From the NCBI GenBank assembly GCA_030272585.1, contig BSYQ01000006.1, positions 2,195,001 through 2,259,000 on the forward strand: a DNA stretch of 64,000 nt, read 5' to 3'. This DNA is from Bryopsis sp. KO-2023 (lineage: Eukaryota; Chlorophyta; Ulvophyceae; Bryopsidales; Bryopsidaceae). Below, piece by piece: positions 51,641 to 64,000 of this stretch. The position numbers were made by a program, and so were the translations under genes. The stretch's first letter is position 1. Each line of letters opens with the position of its first letter. The notes beneath the pieces are model-generated. The model searched no databases, was not told the DNA's origin, and was given only the letters and a program-made list of their open reading frames with translations.

Positions 51641-54600
51641 CCCCTCTGAGGAATCTGTTGGAGCTTTTCTTTCTTATCGTCAATGTTTCACAGTTCATTT
51701 CGCAATTCACTCGAGGAGATTTAGAAACGTTTTCTGAATCGCCTCAAGCGAAAATTAACTTTCCTTTGTTTTTAATTTTTTTGGGTTGGTCGCACCCAAA
51801 ATGATTGCCCAGGGGCTGTGTGGTGCGCTTTTATCCATGTGAATCTCGTTAACTACAACTTGGCGACCCTTCCTCATTTCCAGTCAATCAGAGTATAACA
51901 TAAGCCTTGCAAAACCCACCAGATTACGATCCAACAGAAGCTTGAGAAAAACAAAACAAAAATGTCAATTCCAACACTGCAAAAAAAAGAAAAGAGGGGA
52001 AAAAAATACAGAGCTGCAAAACCACCTCAACCATGATCAACAGGTCTTCCCTGTTTGGAGCTTGTTTCTTCCCACCCCCCTCCCCCCCCCAAAAAAAAAA
52101 CAAACAAAAAAAATCCTCTCTGTACCCAACCCCCCCTCCAGGGGGGAAAGGTCTATCGATTGAGTTTTTACCAGTAACGGAAAAAGGATCCCCTTCTTTT
52201 TCCTTTGGCCATGGAATATGTTCCTATAGATATAAATCCAGCAGGGCGTATCCAACTGTTTTAACCGTGATGGGTTTCCCCCCCTTCCCAGCTCACATTC
52301 TCTTAGGAAACCCCCTGCATTATGCACATCTTGTTTTTTATTCACTGTATTTGACGGCAGCCCTTCATTCCTTTATTCTCAGGCCCGACCCCAAAAATTT
52401 CCCAACCCATCCTCGATCCCAACCGAAAATATAATCCAGTTGATGAAATTTTCAAACCCCGGTTCTTTCCCTATTTTTCAAACGATTTCTTCGTTGAAAG
52501 CAACAAAAAAAAGAAACATGGGGTTTCGCCTAACTAAATGTGAAAAAAAAACTTGGTGCGGCTGAATAAAATTTTCAAACCCTGGTTCAAATGTAGAGAG
52601 AGAAAGGAAAAAAAAACCCATTTATGCTTTCTCTTCTATTGACACTTTCTTCTTTTTTTTAGTTTCCTTCTTCCCCTCTTGCAACCCTGAGGCGCAAAAC
52701 TGAAAGAGAAAGAAAAAACAAAAAAGAGAGAAAAAAACACCACCACCAAGTTGACATAATTGAATACTGACGCGTGATGATCCCCCCCCCCTCCCCCCCG
52801 TCAGGAGGCCTCCCCTCCCCACCCAAAATTTCTCAACAACAAAAAAAACCCTGATCCCCTTTCCTTGATATTGCCTTCTCTAATTTCAATCTACTCATTC
52901 CTTCCTAAGCTTTTTGATTCTGTCAGACTGTGTTCTCTGCAACCCCCCATTTCCCCTGGCAATCTTTTTCTTTTTCTTTCCCCAGCACTTGCTACGATAC
53001 ATCGGTTTTTTGACCCTGGAAACACCCCAGCATTCGATCAACTTTTTCTGCCTAGGTTAGCAATAGCAGGGGGCCACCCCGGAATCTCAATATTTGCTTT
53101 GGAATGCAACAAAAACAACAATTATGCGTAATTTTACCGCCCCCTCCCCTGACATTCTTTTCAACATCCATCCCATAATAACCACTTTCAGCCATCGATT
53201 CTTTTCCCAAGTCTCCAAATCTCCTGTAGATTTTCTCCCAATCATCTACATTCTTTGTAAATGCATCTTTCTCTCCCCCCCCCCCCAAAAAAAAAAAAAA
53301 AAGAAAAAACCTAAGATGATGGCTCGATTATTTCCCCGTATCTTTTTAGCATAGCATCAAGAACTTGCCGTCCAGAGACTAGATACATGAACATCAACTG
53401 ATCCCTTCAAAATCCAACTTCTAAAAAAATGTATACATCAAATGTCCGTAATTGCATGCTTCTGAGGGGCTGTTTTTTTTGTTTTTTTTTTTCTTTTCGG
53501 CCCCACGTGATGGTCATATCCCACTTGTATGTACCTTTCTATTGATTTTTTTTTATTATTTTCTCTTCCCAGCTTATCTAAAAATAACCCTGCTGATCCA
53601 ACGATTGAACTTTTTCTTCTTAGTCTTCTCCCCCAATTTTCCTCTGTGTGGAAAATTGACACGCTGGGCTGTTCGTAGAAAATTTAACAGGGTGGCTTGG
53701 AACGTGGAAAAGGAAAACGAAAAATTATCACCTGTGTGTAAAAACGTTCTGTCACCGCCGCCTCTTATTCATAATATAAAAAAAAATGTTTTTCATGTCT
53801 TTTCAATGCCCCTCCCTCATCCCGAACAGAAAGAGAAAAAAAAAGAAAGGAAAAACGTAGAAAGAAATCCCATATCAAATCTTTATTTCTTTTCTCCTTG
53901 GAGACTGCGCGTGTATATAGATATTCTCCTTAAAACTCCATGTGTTATTTGAAAGAAAAAGAAACTTTTCCCGAAACACTGTTTGTTTTTTTCATCCCTC
54001 GATATTCCCCTTTCCTATGCTTCAATCTTGCATTTTTTGTTGGGAAAAAAATGCAACACAAATTGAAATGGGTGCTGTTGACCATAATTTTAGAGAAAGA
54101 AAAAAATATGTATGACTGGAAACGAGGAAATCTAGAAGCGACTTTGCCTCAAGCAAAAAAAGGAAAAGAAAGAAAAACAAGCGATGGGGCAATAATTACA
54201 CACTAAATCAGCCACACAAAACAAATGAAATATTTCTTTCTTTTACCTTTCTCTAACCATCAGGCTATAATGACACCTCCATATCCAATCTTTTTTTCTT
54301 TTTTCTTTTTTCTTTTTTTCTTTCTTTTCGTCTCTCATCTCATTGACCCTCTCATCAAATCAGTACAAAGATTTTAGAAGAAAAAAAAAGCTATCTCAGC
54401 ATAAAATCACCACGGGGAGAAAAAAAATGCACCTAGACTGAAAGAGAGATTAAAAAAGGGGAAAATTAAATGATCCTTCCAGACGCATAGCAAGAAAACC
54501 AACTTTAATGAAACTGATCGTCTAGATATTATATTATATTTTTAATATATTTTTCCTCCCTCCCTCTCTCTCTCTCTCTCTCTTCTGTTTCTGATTTTTT

Positions 54601-56693
54601 TTCCCCTCCCCTCCAGCTTTTTTTTTCTTTGCTTTCCCCCCCCCCCACACAAATGGAGTCATATTGCTCTATGTTCACTGCACACAAATATAAACTGACC
54701 TCCACAGACCACGAGGGAGAAGAAGAAAAACTCCAAGAAACTTTATGGGAAAACAAGCTTTTTCCATCCCTAAAGAAAATAAAGAGAAGAAAAAACCAAG
54801 AGGAAAGAGTTGAAAAATTGTCCTCGAGGGGAACCATGCTTTACCTCAGGCCAAAAAAAAAACGAGCCAAAAAAACACAGACAGACAGATGCCAAATCAC
54901 TCCCACTGCTATTGAGGAGAGTATAAATCGAGTTCTAACGGTTTTTCTCTTTTTTTTTTTCCCCCCTTTTGCTTTTCTTTGAAAAATCATCCGAAGTGTT
55001 AAAATTATATTGATATGTATACAAACCATCCCCGTATACCAGCATAAAAAACAACCCTTTCTTTTTCTTGTCATTAGAAATATAATACTAACGATTCTTT
55101 TTTTTTTTCTTCCTTTCTTTTTTTGGAGGACCATTCATCCAAACAAGGATACGTTTTTAAAAAAAAAACCAAAAAAAAATAAAGCATTGTAAAGATGACT
55201 ATCATCTTGGCTAAGAAAACCAAAAGAAAAAGAAAGTTCTCCTTTTTCTTTCAAAACTTTTTTTCCCCTAAAAATAGCATCAAGTGAAGAGTGTTCAAGC
55301 ATCAAAACAAAAGAAAAAAGAAAGAAAAGTGATTCTTTTTCCAAAAAAATTATACTTTTTTTTTGTCTTTGCAAGTCTCTTTTCTTTCCCCCTTTTTTTT
55401 GTGTTTTTTTTTTCCTTCTTAAATTTACATATCTTGATTCTTCCTCTTTCCCTTCTTGTTTCTCTTTTTCTTTCTTTCTTTTTTTCTTTTTACCCCTCCC
55501 CCAGGATCCTCTTTCCTTTCCTTTCCTTTTTTTTTGTTTTTTGTTCCCCGACATAATGCAGCTCAAGCATAATAATCGTTTTTCAGTAAGCAAAATTCTC
55601 CCAACAGTCCGTGCACACATGCCATTCAGTTCTTTCTTCCTTCTCCTTTTATTTCTTAAAATCGTTCCATGAACCCCCTCAACCTCCTCTGCTGCAGAGA
55701 ATCCCTCGCAAAAAGATAGAAAAACATAATCTACCTTTTCTCTCGCAAAGGGAAAAAAGAAAAGAAAAAAAATGCACGGGCACACACACACAACACAGGT
55801 ACACCCATCAAATCCTTTCCAGGACACTCTTCCCTTCACCCCCAACTCCCTTTCTTCAAAATCCTCAAAACCCAAATCAAATCTGTTCTTACCGTCTTGC
55901 TCCCCCTCCCCCCCCCCTATTCTACCTCCTCCCTTTTTCCCCCCCTCTGAAATCTTCCTTACACCTAAAAAAAAACTCCTCTGTAACAAACAACCCCCCC
56001 CCCCCCCCTTTCTAAGTTTTCTCTCCTCCCCTCAAGTGAGCTCTGCTTATAGTTCATACATACCTATGTATATACACTATATTTCACTCACACATCCTGA
56101 ACTCACTCCATTAGACCACCAAAAAAAAAATAAAATATTTCCTTATGCTATGCTTGGTTTGAAACGGCATGCAGGGAAGAAGAAGAAGAAGAAAGGGATG
56201 CTTCAGGAAAAAACACAAAAAAAGCACACACACATGTAATAAAAAGGTTTCCTCTGAAAGATCGGCCACAACACTCTTTTCCTTTTTTTTCTTTTTTTAA
56301 ATCCACCAACAAATAATTACACAGAAGATATGAAGCAGGCAAAACCGCAATCCCCAAAAAAAAAAAAAAGAAAAAAACAGAACAGAACAGAAAACAAAAG
56401 AATAGACATTTCATTAAGGAGGGAAAAAACAAAAACAAAAGCAAAAAGGAAGAGACCCAGGAAAATAAAAAGACGAAACATAGACATGCTCCGCCCTCCC
56501 TGCAAACTTTTTGTTTTGTTTTTTGATTCTTCCTCTATACATCTCTCTCCATTTTTTTTTTTTTGGTTGGTCTCTCTTCTTTTTCTCTCTCTCTCTCTCT
56601 CTTTTTTTTTGAACAAGAATGAGGACGGGGGTCGAGGGGGAAGAAGAGGAGGGGGAGGGGAACAGGGGGAAGGGTGGCATTCCCTTCTTCTAG
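51641..56693. other. Low-complexity intergenic region, homopyrimidine and A-rich
   Basis: Five kilobases without a credible gene. It is dominated on the plus strand by T/C tracts with interspersed A runs, for example C-rich then A runs at 52074-52100 and 53276-53302, and CT microsatellites at about 54563-54582 and 56585-56601. Open frames here are Lys/Lys or Phe/Ser runs caused by composition. Confidence 0.65.
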
Positions 56694-58697
56694 CTAGCCC
56701 CCAGTGGCGCCCAAATCTGAGCCATTGGTAAACTCAACAGTCTGTCCCTCGTTGCTTCCAACTATATTTTCAGGATTGGACGGGGGAGGCACTTCTTGGG
56801 ATGTCCTCGACACAGTGGGTTCTGCATCTGGGGTGGTTTCCCCCTCCATGGATTCAGAGTCGTTTTTCCCGCATCCCCCGAAAACCTGGCCAGGGTCCAG
56901 CAAGCACTTTATCCGTCGTTTTTTCCTTTTCGTGACGTTCAGCGTCAGTCCAATTATCTGCACAGGCTTGTTTCCTTGGAAATCAGTCTTCTCTTTGTCT
57001 GCCCCACGGTTCAGCAAAATGCGAACGACATCCACCTGAGCAAATAAAAAAAATTAAAGCTCAGACATGAAAGTCCGAGATTCAAAAAATGAAAAAAAAA
57101 ACCGGCTGCTTCAAATCGAATTGCTGTGGAGTTTTAAGAAAATCCAAGCTCAATTTTATGGACTATGTCCTTGAGGTGGTAGAAAAAAGAAAGGATGGGG
57201 GTGTCTGTGTGTTTTCAAGATATAAAAGGGTAAATAGAGTGGAAATGGCTGAGGTGAAGCACCTGTCCAGCCGCCGCCGCAGCGTGCAAAGGAGTCCATC
57301 CATTTTGCCCGACCGCCATGTTCACACCAGCCCCCTTTTCAATCAAACTTTTGACCACCTCGACATAACCGAACTGCGCGGCGTAATGCAATGGGGTTGC
57401 CCCATCCAAATCCGTGGCAGACACATTGGCAGGGGGGTCCAAGTTCAGCAAAAAACGCACCACATCCACGTGGCCATTGATAGCAGCGCTCCCCAAGGGT
57501 GTTTGACCGTATATTTCTTTGGTTTCTCGATTTGCGGAAGCTTCCAGAATGAGAAACCGGATGACGCCCAGCTGCCCAGCCAAGGCAGCCAGGTTGAGGG
57601 GTGTCCATTGCAAAGCGTTTTTCACCTCGGGGGAAACCCCTTGGTCCAATATGATTTGTCTGACAGTCATTATGTCGCCCAAAACTGCTGCGGAAAGCAA
57701 AGTCTGTGGCATTGGAAAACACAGGGGTGAAAATCCTCCCTCCGAATCCTCATATTCTCAGAAATAGCAAGAGACAGGACCCCCCACCCCTCTTGTAATA
57801 TAGTAATCTAAATACAACCTTTACCTACAGAAAAGGTATTTTTTTTTCCTCAACAGTGCATTGAAAGAAACAGGGTAGGCATTTACGGAGTGCCAACACA
57901 TTTTCAATTTCTTGGTTGCTTATGAAATACTGAATTTTTTTTCCCGTTGGATGAAAAAAAAACCCACCAAAATGGAAACGGTGAGGAACTCGTTCATTTA
58001 CTTTGCTAATTTTTTTTTTTGGGGGGGGGGAGGGGCATTAAGGGCATTAACCAAACGGAACGATTTTCCTCACATTAACTAAATCCTCCGAATGCAATTG
58101 GTCGACGATGATGGGCTGCTGGTTCATAACGTTTTCAGGGTCCGTAGTGTTTTGTTGTCTTTCCTGCCCTTGATTTGATTTGACAGGATGGACGACGCGC
58201 TGATCAATCTCCCATTCCCGAGGCTCCCCTTCCGGTCCAGAAAAGGTCACCATAATTGTGCCTGCCAAAATACAGAGAAATTCAATGTGCTGTTCATGGG
58301 GGAAATCTTCCCGAAAAAAAAAGGCCAACAGCTACTGTTGAAGCACAACAAACAGTGTCCTGGGAGGAAGTTTTTTGGATCTATACAGAAAAACATTACA
58401 TATCTGGAGGGGGAAATTTAGTGGAACCGCTTTTTTTCATCCAAGTTGAACCAATTGAGTTTCTGTCCTTCCGCGATCTTTAATTTTCTTCCCTCATTTG
58501 TTGGTGCATCGACAAGCCCCCAAAAACAAAAAAGAATCAAGGAAAAAGCCAAGAAACCCGCCGCGCCGTCGGAATGCATTATTACCTTGGTCCTCCTGTG
58601 CGTATGATTCGCTCACGCGAGTGGCCACCAGCAGTAGGGTTGCCAGTGCGATAACCCGCGTCCATCCCACAGATTTCCGAATCAATGAAAACTCCAT
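56694..58697 (-). CDS. Ankyrin-repeat protein with N-terminal signal peptide, 4 exons
   Basis: Exons on the minus strand: 58697-58586, 58261-58074, 57703-57263 and 57035-56694; GT-AG introns, matching phases, 360 residues. Residues 1-34 form a signal peptide or anchor (RKSVGWTRVIALATLLLVATRV, split here only by the n- and h-regions, cleavage likely after SYAQ). After an acidic/Gln-rich segment come about five ankyrin repeats (for example TPLNLAALAGQLGVIRFLI, TPLHYAAQFGYVEVVKSLI, TPLHAAAAAGQ-VDVVRILL). The tail has a Cys pair and is Ser/Thr/Glu-rich. Ankyrin proteins bind partners; no enzymatic part is seen. Exons 1-2 could belong to a separate small secreted protein, since exon 2 also reads to a stop at 58047, but the phase fit favours one gene. 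Confidence 0.75.
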
Positions 58698-60259
58698 TCC
58701 GAGTGGCCGCGCTTCATTACCCGCGCCGCAACAACACTCCCCGCAATCGATCCAACGTGTTTGCGCCGCCACTTTTTTTCTCCGTCAATGGCACTGTGGA
58801 TAACCCACGGTAACACGGGAACCCAAAATTAAAAAAAGAAAAGAAAAAGAAACGAACAATCCTTTCGCGCACGCCTTTATTCTGAACGATTGACTAACTT
58901 TTCCCTCCGATTTTCTTTCGTATTTTTTTTTTCTTTCCTTTTTTTTTGAATAGTGCGATCCTTCTTGCGTCTGAAAATGGCCGACGTAGTTCAGAGCTAC
59001 GCAACTTCTTTTTTTCTCTCTGTTTTTCTTCCCTTGTTTTTTTTTTCCAAAAAGGGCAACGGCCGTGAGGGAACGGGGGGAGGGTCGAACCTCCGGATTT
59101 CAGGGAAGGGATGTAACTAAAGCGCAAGAAGAAAATTTCTTTTCCGTTTTTTTTTCCCCCTTCTTTTTCTCGCTTCTATGGGCCTGTCTACGGGTGCAAA
59201 CTGAAACCGTGCCCGACGTTGGCGCCCACGAACACAATCGGAGCTCCAATCCGAGTCGTCGATCTGCAAGGCTCAAAAACAGCCCCACCCGTCGAGGCTT
59301 TGCGATTTCGGAATCTCCGGTCGGGACACAAGCAATCAATCGATTTAGGGCTGTGCAATCTTCGCTCGCTTTCGCTATTGGCTAAACCCGCCGCTTGTTT
59401 TTACTTGGATGTGACTGGAAGCACTCGAGAAACCCCGATTTTGGTTTCAGGAGGTGAAGTCGAATCACTCCCTTTCACGAGCCGCTTGTCGGACTAGCAG
59501 TAAAATCACCCACGTGGGGTAGAAAGCTCCACGCAAACCTTGATAGCTGAAAGAGGACGGACACGGGTTTGTTGATTCGGGGGTTGAGCCAACCAGAACC
59601 CTCACGGCAAGCTGTTGATTGGAATGCTGTTTCAATAACAAGGCGCCACCCAACACAACATTCGCTGAAAGTGGGAGTTTTAACGGGTGCACAATCGTTT
59701 GATTTAGGTGGAGGTCAGCTCTTATTCACCAGAGGCTGCACATCAATGAGTGAAGATGGTGTAAGAAAAAACAGAAAGTCTACAAGACCATTATTCCTCA
59801 CAACTCCCCCCCCCCTCACATTCCTCCTCAGTTTCTGCCAGATAAAACCCATCTAACCCCTTCTCCCAAAGGTGGCATGAAGTAGCGGCGGCGTGGTCAC
59901 GTGTGCAACCCATTTTTATCGATGTTTTTCAATTTTCGAGACAAAACCAACGTTGATTGCAATCGATTCCAGTTCGTAACCCCACAATTTTCTCTTTCAA
60001 CGTACCTGGACGACGACAGACAGAAGCTGGGGAGAACGCAAAGTTTGTAATCATTGATTGATTGATTGATTAATTTCTGTCACCTAGAGGCGAAATTTTA
60101 CTGAAATTTTACTGGAGGACAGGTAATGATCTTTGCAGTATTCTTCTAGAGCACATGGGCCACACATCTGGAACCATTTCCTCCAGAAAACAAAAGAAAA
60201 GACGTCGCATTTTACTCTGCTTCAGTCCCACTGGTGGTTCTGAAGGGTTGTCATGACAT
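58698..60259. other. Intergenic region upstream of the ankyrin gene
   Basis: No convincing gene. CACGTG palindromes lie at about 59513-59518 and 59900-59905. A short GATT run (TTGATTGATTGATTGATTAA) lies at about 60055. A 20-base block near 60003 (GTACCTGGACGACGACAGAC) resembles part of repeat R2. Confidence 0.5.
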
Positions 60260-61250
60260 CCATCGCTGTTCGGTGTTGGGAATACATTCCACTGCCTGTA
60301 AACGCGGTGTTTCGACTGCACCGCTCCTTGTACAGGAAAGTGTGAGGTTCAGGCATTGGTCAATAGACATCAACAGACTTGTCTTGAGACTGACAAGGCG
60401 GCACTTTTGTTGGATTCTTGCCATTCAGTTACAAACACTGAGAAAGATGCCTTGCAAAAGTTGAAGTTGTCTTCATCACACACACTCCGACCCACCGATA
60501 GAAATGCACTGCAGCCAAGGGTGCAGTTAACCACTAATTCAGGCACCCCACAGCACCCCAAAACACGCCAACACACCACCATGTGAATGGGGAAAAAAAC
60601 CCATAGCCCCGACTCTAGTGGTGGGGGCGTCCCCCCACCCTTCGAGTACTCTGCACCTCTCGGCTCTTCCGTCCACGCCTTGACGCTTCTGTTAACGCCT
60701 TCAAACGTCATGGTTTAGAGGTGGGCTCGAACCCCCGCCGCCTGGCAAACAATGGCGAACGTTAGACCACTGTACCAAGCGACGGATGGGCCCGAGCGAT
60801 GACATACAGCGACTTGACATTCAAGTACCCCCTTGATTTGATGACTCACCAGCGCCAGAAACTCGACCGCGAGTGCACATTCCAAAAGAACCTCGACCCC
60901 GTTCGATGGGGAGAAAGTCGGACAACCTGAAAAGTGCGTGGGCAGGGCTGGAGGAGTTGGGCTGCAACCCAAAATTTGAACTCGGTGCGCGCATCTCCAG
61001 CGTGAAAGCGTTGTTCCGTGAGCTGAAGGGCAATCGAGCCGTGTGTCTGTCGACCTGCTTCAACTGCCCAGGGCTTCGTCGAGTCGGTTGTATGAGCGAT
61101 CGCTCTTGCAAGGGGTTGGCTTTCTTTTTCTTTTTTTTTCTTTTTTTTTTTTTTGAGGAAAAACAATTGGTTTTTTGGCGTCGTCGGGGGTGATGGCCTT
61201 CCCTTTCTCGATGTTTTGGCACACACACTGACACCCAAGCCAAGCAGGGC
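60260..61250 (-). repeat. Dispersed repeat R1, copy 2, with tRNA-like (SINE) core
   Basis: Diverged copy of 39070-40330, lacking an insertion that copy 1 carries at about 39180-39300. The minus strand from about 60790 to 60715 reads as a tRNA-like sequence with an A-box-like TTGGTACAGTGGTCTAACG and B box GGGTTCGAGCC (60724-60734). It is closer to a tRNA than copy 1, but has no clean acceptor stem, so it is not called a tRNA gene. Confidence 0.7.
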
Positions 61251-62310
61251 TCTTTTGGATCTGTTTCTTCATTTTCTTTGTTTCGATTCTTCAGACAACC
61301 GCCCACCATGCATACATAGTCTTCATTCAAATCGAAAGGAGGATGGAGTGGGCTTAGTTATTGGCACTGTTTCCACAGCCGTCGAAAGAATCAGCGAATG
61401 CAACGTCTCCAAAGTGGTGTGTCCAGGAAAGTGGCCAGGAATTTTGAGTAGCTTCTGGGATGATCACGTGATCTTGGACTACTTTCTTTAGGTGTTGCTT
61501 GTGACAGTCTAACACCTTCGCCGAGAAAGAAGGATTTATAAAAAAATACATGCGCAGAAGCCCGGAAATGCAAGTCATAAATTTATTTCTTCCCAACATC
61601 AAACCACAAAGGATGTATTTCAACAGTGGAGCATGAAAAGGGGGGTCGCACCATTGTCTAATGTACCTGGACGATGATAGACAAGTGCTGAAAAAAACGC
61701 CAAAGGCTCCCTGTGGGAGGTCGTTTGATTTTTTTATCGCCTCCAAGCCAGGAACATCCGCAAGGCGATGGTACTTGCAGTATTGTTCTTCGCTTCCTTT
61801 TTCGGATCCTATCATGCGCCGACAAACTCGGGCAAGCACTTTTTGCCAGTCGTGGTGGGCTTGGGGGTAGAATTCGTTGAGCACCCTCATAAGTCGATGA
61901 CGTTCTCAGTGGTACCAATTATATGTACATTTACCCCAGCTCTTCAACGTTTGGGTAAGTTTTGTGAATTACCACTTCAGAAAACGTGCTAGAGAGATGT
62001 GATTTCAGACCCCCACACAAGGAAGATCAGCCCTTCCTAACTTATAAGGGCAAAGTGGGATCCCATTCCGGATTGAGCCGTCGACAAAGACCTACATATC
62101 TGAATGCATTCAAATACAACAAAAGAATCCGAACTGTTTCATAACAAGGGTGCTACTTTCAGTAATTCCCAACCAATCCATGAAAACAAACGAGGGTGTT
62201 ACAAGGTTGACAAGGAGAACGCTGCTCCCCTAACCACGTCAAAAGAGGTTTCCATCCAACCACCCATAGTGCAAGGAAGGAACGGGTAAGATTCCCATTG
62301 CTTCCTTTAA
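61251..62310 (-). repeat. Repeat R2 copy 2 and surrounding non-coding DNA
   Basis: 61660-61830 is the reverse complement of the R2 block at 51395-51560. A minus-strand frame of 178 residues (61890-61354) crosses it and includes HDWQKVLARVCRRMIG and GSEEQYCKYHRLADV. Only the first third looks protein-like. It may be a decayed exon of a repeated gene; no family was recognised. Confidence 0.45.
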
Positions 62311-64000
62311 CTAAGATTGAGATCCATCAGCGGTTCTTCCCCAGACCCGAACGGTAGCTGGTTGATGCACTGATGCTCTTCTAGAAACTCCCATACTTTG
62401 AGCTACACTCTCAAGGTGGCGTTCAGAGACACCTCGAGCTTTCCCCACAGCGTCCACAAGGGCATACTGAAACGCTTTCCACTCGCGGTTCAGTGGGTCC
62501 GCTCCGACCCCGATAAAGTCAGCCCTTTCCTTTATAATCCTCCTGGAGGACAGCAGGAACATGGAGATGCGAAAAGATCCACCGCGATTGAAGTCTTTGG
62601 TAAACTTCTCTCGAACATGTTCAAAAGTTTCGTCCATGTTGCGCTTGGTGCTGTCGTGTTTTGAACTCTCCACGATATCATCCATTTTGTTAATGACCAC
62701 CACCACTGGGACATTGTGCTTTTGAAGCTCCCTCACCAGCTTTAAATTCTCTTCTTTGACCCTATTGTGGAGAACAAGAATGACGGCATCGTAGTACCTG
62801 ACTCCGAGGTCTCTGATGTATCTGTCTGCTGGAAAATTAAGAGTCCCCTGGCCAGGCAGGTCCCAGAGATTGATTGCGCTTTGAGGTACATCCATGGGTG
62901 CCCAGAGCTCGTCCATAATTGGAAGCTTGTAAGGTTTTGGGGGTACCTCGGGTGTCTCGGAGACCCCTGTCCTCGCCACGTTTCCACCTATAAGTACGTT
63001 GATAAGGCTCGACTTGCCTGTCCCACTCTCACCAGTCACAGCCAAATTGATCTCGGAAAGATTGTGCCAGTTTTCCAAGTATGGAGGCACTGGGTGCTCT
63101 TCTCTATCTCTTCTTCTTTCTTCGAGATGTGCTCTGTGTCCACATTCACCTCTTGCATCCAGAATGGATTCTTCGATGCTTGGATCAACGTGGCCGGGCT
63201 CATGCATGGGTCTCCTCGTAAGGAAATATGAAAGAAGATAGACAGCTGCCACCACAACTGTAACTATAGCTCCCGGAGCTATCGGAGGTGCTCTTGCAGG
63301 GAATGACAACGCCTGGGTTGGAAAGTTGCGAAACGAATTGTGAACGAAACTCGCACGGGTGGGATATATGTTTGGTGAGGTGCTGCAGAATGGTGGGAGT
63401 TAGTTCTGGTGTTGGTATGATGTATCTGGACTTGAACTCCAAAGATACAAGTTGTGATTCAAAAAGGATAAGAATACTGCATCTTTCATCTTCTGGTGTT
63501 GATACACCCTCTATGGCGGCTGCGAACACCTAGTGCTATATCAGTGAAACAAAACAACTCGACACGCCACAGGAAAGCAATTTCGATCTCGGATAATTTG
63601 CACCGTGATCTCACCTGACCCATCCTCAAGTCGACACCCCACTCAAATAACCTGAGGTTGAACTCAAACGTTGAAAACTGGATGAACGACTCCGCGGTAG
63701 GATTATTTCTTCGTGTGTGATCAACACTTAATTCTACAAGGAACAAAGGAAGTGATTTGAAGAAATGCCACAAGTTTTTGAGATTGGCACCAGGGAAAAC
63801 ATAGCAGTTTGCTACCAGTCCGAAATAGCGGATATAATGATCACCGATCACGAGTGTTATTCCTCAAGGCCCAAAGGTTTGCGAGCGTGTGTCACTTACC
63901 CTCTCGCCAGCTTCTCCTCGTCTTATCCTTGGCGCGTGCAGGAACGTGATTTAGGGAGTGATGGCCTTCTTTTGCTGTTCTACAATAGTTGATCGAGCGA
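62311..64000 (-). CDS. Membrane-anchored IRG-like (dynamin-related) GTPase, 3' part of gene
   Basis: Exons on the minus strand: 64000-63900 (continues beyond the window), 63733-63615, 63529-63449 and 63312-62311, all with matching phases. The last exon has a TM helix (IVTVVVAAVYLLSYFL) and then a P-loop GTPase: G1 GESGTGKSS, G3 DLPG within INLWDLPGQG, G4 NKMD within VVVVINKMDD. The LAVTGESGTGKSSLINVL context resembles the immunity-related GTPase (IRG/p47) family, known from vertebrate defence but with relatives in other lineages. The upstream exons encode a globular domain (FIQFSTFEFNLRLFEWGV, CSILILFESQL) that I do not recognise. The protein start is not in the window. The GTPase call is firm, the IRG assignment less so. 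Confidence 0.8.

Noticed and set aside
55135..55989. 284-residue minus-strand Lys/Glu-rich ORF
   Set aside because: Built from homopolymer and homopyrimidine tracts; no family resemblance and no splice support.

Overview
The window is nuclear DNA of a photosynthetic eukaryote, most likely an alga. Its genes are split by short GT-AG introns (about 80 to 860 bases). They include a protease-dead plastid FtsH (FtsHi type), a plant/alga-type AP2 protein, and a beta-helix/TRP-like surface protein of a kind seen in algae and oomycetes. I cannot name the species. Exon models were built by hand by matching splice sites to reading phase.

Left third (1-21.3 kb): a stack of Ty3/gypsy-like LTR retrotransposons nested inside one another. 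Element 1 (LTRs 278-521 and 6057-6300) lies in the integrase gene of element 2 (6301-9479). Element 2 lies in the 5' coding part of element 3 (9480-15188). Element 3 lies in element 5, a non-coding element ending in the LTR 16679-16988. Element 5 interrupts the pol of minus-strand element 4 (16989 to about 21.25 kb). Elements 2 and 3 both carry an extra ORF downstream of pol with a coiled coil and a shared Cys/His motif. Element 4 has a textbook -1 frameshift signal (A AAA AAC, 8-nt spacer, perfect 12-bp hairpin) and a degenerate 2A-like motif near the start of Gag. Element 1 contains an inverted, circularly permuted pol fragment joined to an exact LTR end, as expected from autointegration.

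Middle (22-41 kb): a TIM44-like mitochondrial gene (minus, 8 exons) and the FtsHi gene (plus, 12 exons) diverge from a 263-bp intergenic region containing a CACGTG box. They are followed by a 1,100-residue disordered protein with a UAP56-binding-like N-terminus (plus) and a small single-AP2 protein (minus).

Right (41-64 kb): a roughly 10-kb minus-strand gene encodes an extracellular beta-helix, a Cys-rich stalk and a multi-pass C-terminus. It contains a tandemly duplicated exon pair and G tracts that are one base out of frame. After 5 kb of low-complexity DNA come an ankyrin-repeat gene with a signal peptide (minus) and, at the right edge, the 3' part of a gene for a membrane-anchored IRG-like GTPase (minus). 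Two dispersed repeat families link the 39-40, 51 and 60-62 kb regions; one contains a tRNA-like Pol III promoter and looks like a SINE.
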